Shown: positions 56,306 through 64,000 of the stretch, one piece after another
Layout of the letters: the number at the start of each line of letters is the position of its first letter
Position numbering within the stretch: the first letter of the stretch is position 1
Assembly: GCA_965644295.1 (NCBI GenBank)
Contig: CBFFRP010000134.1
Location: 124,001-188,000 of the forward strand
DNA length: 64,000 bases
DNA from: Paraphysomonas bandaiensis
Lineage: Eukaryota > Chrysophyceae
Reading direction: 5' to 3'
Position numbers and translations under genes: made by a program
The notes under the pieces: model-generated
What the model was told of the DNA's origin: nothing
What the model saw: the letters and a program-made list of their open reading frames with translations, nothing else
Databases searched by the model: none

Positions 56306-58205
56306 ATGAACACATCCACATTACAGAAACCACAATACGCTCTCCCTATAGCTATAGGTGGATCAGTTTTAATCCTTAAGCTTCATATATTTCGACATCT
56401 ACGTAAATATATGCTACCTGCTGGATTAGCTGCACTTGTCTATCGTTCTATATATGATACCAACTCAGAAAGTCTTTTGATCTTAATTGCAAATATTTTA
56501 AATAATGCAACATGTCATCGAGGTTCAAAGATTGCTGGCGATATGTTAGGTGCAGTACTGTGTATTGGGATCATCAGATTACTATCAGACTCATTATCAC
56601 TCAATATTTCATCTGCTAAAAAGGCATTCATGCAATATGGTTATAATCTTGTTAAGTTTTTACCAGCTGTTCGTGACAAACTGAAGGAAGAGAAATTAAA
56701 GCTAGAGTCTGATATGGAGAAAAGTATGAAAGTGAAGAGCCGCAAGATAGGTGGAAAGCAGTATACATCCTTGCCGGCTCAAGGCATGCCCGGTGACGAC
56801 ATTATTGCGCTCATGGAAGGTATCACTAAAGAAGAGAATGTAATGTGGCAAGAGGGGCGTGTCTCTGGTGCTGTCTACCACGGCGGTCGCGCGCACCAAG
56901 AGCTGCTTAACAAGGCTTTCAACTTGTATTCCCTTGCAAACCCCCTCCATCCGGATATTTGGCCAAGTGGCATGAAGTTTGAGTCTGAACTTTTGAGTAT
57001 GACAGCATCGTTGATGACCTCTCAGCCGGTCCAGCAGAGTGGAGTATGTGGTAGTACCACTTCTGGTGGTACAGAGAGCATCATCCTCGCTGCCAAGGCC
57101 CACAGGGACTACTTCAGAGAGAAACATGGTATCACAAAGCCGGAGATTGTTGCCTGTGTGTCTGCTCATGCAGCAATTGAGAAAGCTTGTAGCATGCTGT
57201 GCATTAAGCTGGTACAGGTGCCCATGGATCCCGTCACGTTTAAGTGTGACGTGCGTGCGATGGAGTGGGCAATTGGACCCAACACTATCATGCTCTATTC
57301 TTCGGCACCGCAGTTCCCTCAAGGCGTGATTGATCCAATCTCCGATATAAGCAAGCTCGCAGTGAGATACGGGGTGGGGTTACATGTAGATTGCTGCCTC
57401 GGGGGATTTATTCTACCATTTGCTAGGAGACTGGGATATGACATACCAGGTATTTATCATAATACGTACATACTATACCTGTATTTGTGGTAATGGGTGT
57501 TGCATATAACTGCATATGGCTGTAATCTATCGTGTTAATTCACTGTTGACAGATTTTGATTTCGACTTACCTGGAGTGACTTCGATGTCTGTGGATACAC
57601 ACAAGTATGGCTTCACTCTTAAAGGCACTTCCATTGTGCTCTACCGCAACAAGGAGCTACGACACTCTCAGTACTTCTGCTTTGCTGACTGGACAGGGGG
57701 TATGTACACAACTCCCACAATAGCTGGTAGTCGTTCTACTGGACTAATCGCGCAGGCGTGGGCATCTCTTGTTACCCTGGGTGAAGAGGGCTTCATGCGC
57801 AATGCCCGGGATATCATAGAAACCGCACGTAACATTGGCAAAGGAGTAAAGAACATCCCCGAACTAGAAGTGATCGGAAATGTAGAAGCAATGATCGTGT
57901 GCTTCAGGTCAGCGAGCAGTGAGATAAATATATACTCGGTCGGTGATAAGATGACCAAGCGGGGGTGGTCTCTGAACTCTCTGCAGAGTCCGGCTGCCAT
58001 CCACCTCTGCTGTACCTTGCAGCATGTAGGACGAGAGGAGGTGTTTTTAGGCGACCTTAGAGAGTGCGTTGAAGCGTGCAAAACCATTGGAGGGGGGTCT
58101 GCCGCAGAAGGAAATGCAGCAATATACGGCATGGCAGCCACTCTCCCCCCTGGTCCCCTTGACGAAATGCTGAAAGTGTACAATGACGTCGTCTATAAAG
58201 TCTGA
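56306..58205 (+). CDS. SGPL1: Sphingosine-1-phosphate lyase
   Basis: Exons 56306-57449 and 57553-58205 encode 598 aa, the normal length. The enzyme is a PLP-dependent lyase of the ER that splits sphingosine 1-phosphate into a fatty aldehyde and phosphoethanolamine, the exit step of sphingolipid breakdown. The N-terminal ~115 residues are hydrophobic and should anchor it in the membrane. The catalytic domain shows 'GRVSGAVYHGG', 'NPLHPDIWPSGMKFESELLS', 'GSTTSGGTESIILAAKAHRD', 'APQFPQGVIDPI', 'GLHVDCCLGGFILPFARRLG' and the PLP lysine in 'MSVDTHKYGFTLKG' (near 399), then 'GSRSTGLIAQAWASLVTLGE'. Nothing essential is missing. Confidence 0.97.
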
Positions 58206-58993
58206 TTTACCCCACTTTTTTGTGAGTGTTCGGACACTAGAATTCTACGTGTATGAAGCGTATTCCGAATATGTGAAATGTTTGACAGCTAAAGCTTAGC
58301 TTAGTGACTTTCACTAGTAAAAACAACGAGTAACTATGAAAGATATCTCAAGTATGATTAATTATTCACATTTTTCCCATCATATTTTTTTTGATCTGTT
58401 ATTGCTCAATAGAGCATTTATATTATTATCAGGAAAATATAGGCATATGTTATCCTGGTATCAACGAGCAACTACATTGAAGGTCTTATTATTAGTGATA
58501 GGCGTTAAGAATCAGCCCTGGCTTAGCAGCTAGATGAAAACTAGTCAAGCTAAAGATAGACGTCTACCTGTAACAAAGTACTAAGTATCTATTAGCTTGT
58601 GTCCCTCGTACCACACGAGCAACGAGCATTCAGCGATGAGTGGGCACAACGTTATCTGCTGATTATATATCTATGTTTGCGGCTTATGTTAGTTCAGAGG
58701 GAATCTCTCTGGTACTTATCCCTCTGAACACCACAAATAGGTGCGAGTCCGACTTGTTGAGGGAACGAGCAACTAGACCAGCCCAGTAACTTAAACTAAC
58801 TTTCCAATTTCAGTTAAGTTGCTTGGTGTCTTCATATCAGGGGAATTATTTACTTAGTAAATCGCCCAAAAGTTTCGACCTCGTTTAAAAGGCATATCTA
58901 TCTCTGTGACAATAACGGCCTATAAAAAGTGAAAGTATAAAGCAGTTTTACTAAGGGAGTCAGCGCCATGTCGACGTTAGAAAATATAAGATA
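58206..58993. other. Intergenic with a repeat family A copy
   Basis: Tail-to-tail gap. Besides the repeat at about 58485-58780 there is AT-rich DNA with no supported gene. Confidence 0.6.
58485..58780 (+). repeat. Dispersed repeat family A, 3' copy
   Basis: Begins 'TTATTATTAGTGATAGGCGT', includes 'GTGTCCCTCGTACCACACGA', 'TTATCTGCTGATTATATATC', a perfect stem CAGAGGGAATCTCTCTG and the 'AGGTGCGAGTCCGACTTGTT' 3' word. The middle block with CCGGATGC units is missing. Confidence 0.78.
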
Positions 58994-59320
58994 ATGATCA
59001 TTTTTCCATTCTACATACTACTTACATTATTTACATATATCACACAATCCTGTTCGACTACATACTGCAACATACACCACATGAAGTCAATTAAAGAGGT
59101 GATTCAGCGCATCTCCTATAGTTCTTGGTTTGTTCTGGATGCAGGAACATTTCTAGACGGTGCTCCATCTGCTACTAAGCTATCGATAGTCATCGCCTAC
59201 AAAAAATTCGTTAAAATTAACTCTAACAAAATAACTTGTACCATTCCGGCAAATCGAGAACCTTCCTCTTCACTAACTCCTTTATTCCAGTATCTCGGTA
59301 CAGAATTCACTACATCCTAG
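58994..59320 (+). CDS. Possible small secreted protein, unrecognised
   Basis: A 108-codon frame starting ATG, with a plausible signal peptide ('MIIFPFYILLTLFTYITQSC') and then 'HHMKSIKEVIQRISYSSWFV', 'DAGTFLDGAPSATKLSI'. No family is recognised, and there is no homologue in the window. It may be chance in AT-rich DNA. It converges on the oxygenase gene, ending 37 bp short of it. Confidence 0.25.
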   Translation: MIIFPFYILLTLFTYITQSCSTTYCNIHHMKSIKEVIQRISYSSWFVLDAGTFLDGAPSATKLSIVIAYKKFVKINSNKITCTIPANREPSSSLTPLFQYLGTEFTTS

Positions 59321-59356
59321 CCATAGTAAACAAAAATAAATTCAATTACATTACAG

Positions 59357-60307
59357 TCATCTCGGGCTAACCGAAATTGTAAAGTTCCATACGTGAGGAT
59401 CAGCAGGCTGCACCATTGAAGACATATTAATCAATTTGAAATGATGAATAATAAAACATGCCTTGTAGTGCAAGAAGAGTGATGCATAGTGATTTCCAGC
59501 CAGTGCCCTTCGTCGCCCGTGAAGACACTTCGCACTCTCATATAGTAGCATCTGGAAACATTTCGCAGTCACGCACTACATCACAATATCATACTAAATC
59601 AACCTGTCCAGGCTCCAAGCAGACCGAGTGCATAGTCCCATTTTGTACATCATCAATATCAAGGCACCAAGGGTGATCGGGGTTATCGAAATGATGCGAG
59701 ATGTGGAGAATAGAGGAAATAACATGTGTTTCAACCTAGTTATTTCACACATTACCACCAGACGTAAGGACCACTACTATATATCTTAACCCACCCGGTC
59801 AGTATGCATCACCAGAGAAGACGTATTTTGGTATACTCTGACACCATATGCACTTGTTGGTAACAACTTTATTCCTGCCCACTCTTCATGAAGACGTAGC
59901 AGAGCTAAGTGAACTTCATTCGCCACGTTTCCTAATTGAATAAATTTCGGACCTAATCCACGATTGAAATAAATCCGTTCAACAGATGATGTAAAATTTT
60001 CATATGGTAAGTTATTAATATCTTGTATATGTTGCATAGTAGCATATTGTAAAGTAGTAAACACATCAGTAGGAATCTGTTGTATCTTAAATCCATGCGA
60101 AGTAAATGATGGAACAATCTTTTGTTGTATTAATTGTACCCAATTCTCCCAACGTTCATTAATAGCTTGAATCTTCATGATTTCTCGTTCTCTTACCATC
60201 ATGTTCTCTATATATCTCAATGAGTGTACAGATGGATTTGTGTGTGTGTTATATGGTGCACTATGACAACTTATCCATGTTAAGAATAATATCATTATCC
60301 ATATCAT
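59357..60307 (-). CDS. Secreted 2-oxoglutarate/Fe(II) oxygenase, prolyl-hydroxylase-like
   Basis: Exons 60307-59795, 59735-59604, 59551-59462 and 59407-59357 encode 261 aa. An N-terminal signal peptide ('IMILFLTWISCHSA') precedes a helical N-domain. The oxygenase fold has the metal ligands His and Asp in 'VRVYQNTSSLVMHTDRVETH' (near 168-170), then 'ISSILHISHHFDNPDHPW', and the distal His in 'MLLYESAKCLHGRRRAL', followed by 'HYASLFLHYKPADP'. This is the pattern of small P4H-like dioxygenases that hydroxylate secretory-pathway proteins. The third intron begins GC (AAG|GCATG) and ends GTGCAG; using it restores the conserved 'FLHYKP' segment, so a GC-AG intron is the best reading. The substrate is unknown. 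Confidence 0.88.
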
Positions 60308-61605
60308 ATTGATAGGAATGTATATATATGATTATTAATGATGGAATTATAAGGTAGATATATATGGAGATCTCTATATATGAATATCGTATAGACACTT
60401 GAGTATACTGCTGTGGTACTCTGTATATGGCGTATCTGTATCCTTTGTATATTTTTGTTCAAAGATGCCTCTAATATTGAGACAATAATTATCTGTATTC
60501 TAGTCGTAATTGTATCGCAGTAATATAGAGGGTTTTTGCTTCAATTTATTCACGAAAAATAAGATGCTGACTGCCGATACTCCTTTGTAGAGACTTGTGT
60601 AGCATATATTGCGAGGAAATTCTATTATAAGTTAAGCCAATTTTCAGGTATTTTATAGAATTCTGGATATTTCTATAGATTTTCTGGACTTTTAAGAGAA
60701 TATTGATCTAATATTAAGATACTGCAATCTAGCAGCCCACATATGCCCAGAGCACAGCAGGCTGTACATAGTTAACAGTATCACAGTTAATGTCATTAAT
60801 AGGGTCACTACTATTACCCAAACACTTATAGATAAGCACTCTATACACTACTAGTTTATACAGTGGATAAATTATGAAGATTACTATTAATTGTGTCTCT
60901 ATACACTATCATCTACTCGTAACTGCTGTATGTATCTGTATATATGAGATAAGCTGACACAATGATATGTACACTTGATTATCTGCTATTACATGGTGTT
61001 TAGTGTTTGTTAACATAGAAAGTTTTATATGACAACGTGATTTACCTCTAGATATACAGCGAGAACACGTATTCGATAGTATTCTACCGCACGCACATCT
61101 ACAGATTGCGACTGATCTATCAATATATGAGTAGTTGTATCTATATAATAATATAGGATATTTATATTGGTACGAATACTTATGCATGTCAGATGTTATG
61201 AAAATAATTCAGCCACTATTCTATTGATATCATAGTAGAAATTTTCTGGCATGTGATGTAGACTCTAGATCGGGTGTTAAGTGAAATGTGTAGTGTGAAG
61301 TGTCACGTATTTGGCTTTAGCATTACAAGTGCTCATTGCAATACGTTCCAAGTATGTTCTTATATGTAGTAACGGAGACAAGAGTAGAGGCCGGTATTAC
61401 TATCTACATTTTTATCACTAGTCAAAAACTAACTTCTGAAAGGAGAAACACACCATTTCCTCTTTCGATTTGGTTTTAACCACACTCAAAAACCACACTC
61501 ACCATCACAGCACAAAAAACACAAAAAACACTGTTGTTATGTACGGAAAAAACGTAACAGTCAATTCGGACTCAACTCAAATGAAGTATGTGAATTCATA
61601 TGACA
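60308..61605. other. Intergenic, nothing recognised
   Basis: Over 1.2 kb of AT-rich sequence upstream of the oxygenase gene. The 92-codon minus frame at 60909-61187 has no recognisable domain. No RNA gene or repeat was identified. Confidence 0.55.
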
Positions 61606-62731
61606 GCAGCGGACAGCACTCCCAGTGACCCAACCACAGGGCAAAATGATGTGCAGGTAACTTCATTATATTCGACTCATTCTTATACTTAAAGATGTCT
61701 CCAAAGCAGAGCAGATCCAATACAAAGAGCGCACAGAGAAGGCTGCACGGCAAGCCAAAATAGGGGCTGAGTCGAAGAAGGCTAAAAAACAGTGGAAGCG
61801 GATTGGTTTGAGACATAAATTGTTTCATTTGCCAGATTCAGACCTTCTCAGTCAATATCCAACGTTAGAGCTGCGAAGGCTAACGCTCCTGAGCATATTT
61901 CTTTAGTTTGTTACACCTGCACTTGTCACAACAATTGCCCGAGATATAGATCCTGAGCACCTCTTTTTCGACAGAGGAAGCTCTGAGGTGTTCACTGTGA
62001 GTAAGATATAACAAGATGCGTGCTATTTGGATTCGTATTTATGGCGAACAATTCGTGTTTACTGGTGTCCAGAGGAAGGTCCGTCCACTGTGTTCAGGAC
62101 TGGAATAATACCGAAAAGAGTTCAGAAGAAATTATCCTACGATTTCGTCGTTTGGCATACTATTTGCCGAAACATTCACTGCCAACTTTACGTGTGACAA
62201 GCTCTACTCTGAAGATGTCTCCTTGAAGTTTAAGAGTATTCTTAGAGGGATTATTAATCCGAAGCAATTTCCTGCGTTGACACGACTGGTGCAGCACGGA
62301 GTAGATATATGTGGGGAAAATAGAATGGGTATAGAACAAAAGAAAGAAGCAAATAGTTGTGCACGCTCAGCAGAAAGATGGGAAGCAACACACAGTATTA
62401 AGTAATGCGTACACGAGGTGGACAACCAAGGCCTCGATATCATATATGTATTCCTGTGCGTGATGACTATTACAAGCTGTTTTATGCCTATGACAAATAC
62501 AACAAGCAAATCAAACAGAGGGTATGACCACACAGGGATGGTGGCAATGGGCGTTTGGGTGAGGCGGGAGAGCACAATTCGTTTATGTTGGTTGTATAAT
62601 AGAAAACACTGTCAACGCATATCGTCATATAATGAATGTCGATTCCGAAGATTTTGAGTACTTTGGTTATTGTCAAACTCTAGCAAACGATTTGTATGAG
62701 TATGCAAGCACACTCTCTGATAGTACTATTT
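61606..62731 (+). pseudogene. Decayed coding block, family unrecognised
   Basis: Protein-like fragments lie in one direction but not in one frame. A first part begins at an ATG near 61599 ('TAADSTPSDPTTGQNDV') and can splice (GTAACT...GAGCAG) to 'YKERTEKAARQAKIGAESKK' and 'QWKRIGLRHKLFHLPDSDLL'. After one in-frame TAG the same frame continues 'FVTPALVTTIARDIDPEHLF'. Later frames give 'GIINPKQFPALTRLVQHGVD', 'PRPRYHICIPVRDDYYKLFY' and 'EDFEYFGYCQTLANDLYEYA'. Without a family match I cannot choose between a multi-exon gene with unusual splicing and a pseudogene with stops and frameshifts. The second is more likely. Confidence 0.35.
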
Positions 62732-63336
62732 AGCAGAGTAATACAATAAATTTAATTGATTTGGACGTAAATATATTACTTCTTATAAGTGTGGTTACTG
62801 ACTGTGGTTAATGAGTGTGGTTAAGACCAATTATGCCCCTCTGGCTGTTGCTTTGTACTAATCCCTTTACCATAACGGTTAATATGTGTAAAGAAAATTA
62901 AACCTCTGTGAAGTACGTATGAAATTCATTATTACAGTCGTAGTCGAAATGTTGTGACTATCACTAACTCTTTCATATTTATAATAATCGTATATCTAAA
63001 AGTCATGCATAGACATTAGACATACCATTTCACTTTTATACCATTAATTGCTGAAAAACTATTACTATACTACTACGTATTTTGCTTGCATTGTTAAGTA
63101 TTGCATTGAGTAGAAGTTCTACATTACAGCATGTATTCCACTATACCCTAAATCACTAAGATATGTTGCGTAAATGCTAGATTCCAGTATATTTATAACA
63201 GGCTGTATTTCGCTAAACCAGCCTCCTATTAGTAGATAACTTCTAGCAAAATCATTACATATGCTAATGAGTATATTCACCACATCAATAAAACTATAAC
63301 CATAACAAATCACTCTATCCAACGAGCTGGCATCTC
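62732..63336. other. Intergenic, nothing recognised
   Basis: AT-rich sequence downstream of VPS16 (which runs on the minus strand). No gene or repeat is supported. Confidence 0.55.
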
Positions 63337-64000
63337 TTATGTCTTGGCAATCATATCTGCGATTTGACGTTCCAATTGCGGATCACGGCAAATGCGCATA
63401 ATCTAAATGGTATAAAGTATGACAGAATTCATTAACTGCTATTGACAAAATACCTCCTGCATCCTTGGAAGGTCTTTCATACGGTAAGCCACATCAACTG
63501 CCCTTTTCCACATCGATAACTCGACATACACATCAAATCGTTCTTCCATAGACGATATTCTCTCAACATATTTGTCGATCTCACTTTCTGGCTGATTATT
63601 CCTGAAAATTCATAATGCTAGTTAGTACATTGAAAATCGTGTGAAAAAGAATTAACATACTTCTTGCACGCAACTGCAAAAGGCTTATAACCGATAGGGG
63701 ATTTTTTCTCAGCTGCCAATCGAGAAAGATATTCCCACTGCCCAGTGCGACTGTAGCACTGGACTTTGAGACTCCACACCATTTTCTCAGACACCTTGAA
63801 CTTCTTTATAATTTTTGCAGATTCCTGATTCCATCTTTGCGACTCTGAAGGATTCTCGACGCTCAGCAAGAATATATTATAAAGCGTCTCTGACAAGGAG
63901 AGATCAAGGAAGTCTCGACCGGATCTCACTTCAAGAGCCTTTTGAATTTCCATTAGTTCCATTTGTTCTTCTGTCATGCTCCGGTACACAGAGAGGTCTC
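63337..64000 (-). CDS. VPS16: VPS16, C-terminal part (HOPS/CORVET tethering complex)
   Basis: Partial: the frame is open at the right window edge ('DLSVYRSMTEEQ'), so the N-terminal propeller lies outside. Three exons are seen, with introns near 63661-63604 and 63452-63403, ending with stop TAA at 63339-63337. The spliced protein matches the VPS16 C-terminal helical domain: 'FLDLSLSETLYNIFL', 'KKFKVSEKMVWSLKVQ', 'YSRTGQWEYLSRLAAEKKSP' with 'IGYKPFAVACKK', 'PESEIDKYVERISSMEERFD', 'WKRAVDVAYRMKD'. VPS16 is a core subunit of the HOPS and CORVET complexes that tether endosomes and lysosomes/vacuoles before fusion. Confidence 0.93.

Noticed and set aside
56702-57322. 206-codon minus-strand frame
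   Set aside because: Antisense of the S1P lyase catalytic domain, which is unmistakable.
57668-58183. 171-codon minus-strand frame
   Set aside because: Antisense of the second S1P lyase exon.
58336-58533. 65-codon plus-strand frame after S1P lyase
   Set aside because: Runs into a dispersed repeat copy and has no domain or signal.

Overview
The window is nuclear DNA of a eukaryote, AT-rich and gene-dense. It uses the standard stop codons and small GT-AG introns, mostly about 45-60 bp. Two genes belong to cilia (CFAP96 and the BBSome subunit BBS2), so the organism makes a cilium or flagellum. A transmembrane hybrid histidine kinase and a plant-type two-pore K+ channel with EF-hands argue against an animal. 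I read it as a flagellated protist of unresolved lineage.

Layout, left to right: end of a DUF455 ferritin-like gene (+); CFAP96 (-); a tandemly duplicated block carrying a hAT-type MITE; a secreted Sel1-repeat protein (-); a TPR protein (+); a complete 5.0-kb Mutator-like transposon with long TIRs, an 8-bp target duplication and two convergent genes; ribulose-phosphate 3-epimerase (-); ribosomal protein L7/uL30 (+); BBS2 (-); an FG-GAP-like membrane protein (+); ribosomal protein S16/uS9 (-); a ubiquitin-specific protease (+); a small villin-headpiece protein (-); RPA-interacting protein (+); a hAT relic; the hybrid histidine kinase (-); two tRNA-Arg(TCT) genes; an ATAD2-type AAA+/bromodomain protein (+); the EF-hand K+ channel (-); a coiled-coil protein with a C-terminal Cys motif (+); a region of dispersed repeats and a retroelement relic; a triple-START membrane protein (-); sphingosine-1-phosphate lyase (+); a secreted 2-oxoglutarate oxygenase (-); a decayed unassigned coding block; and the end of VPS16 (-).

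Most host genes alternate strand, giving eight head-to-head pairs with 0.4-1.2 kb between start codons. Long CATA/TATG tetranucleotide arrays sit only between head-to-head starts. Nearly all transposons and dispersed repeats sit in tail-to-tail gaps. Splice sites were assigned by hand from reading frame, GT/AG boundaries and family conservation. Family assignments come from motif recognition, not database searches.
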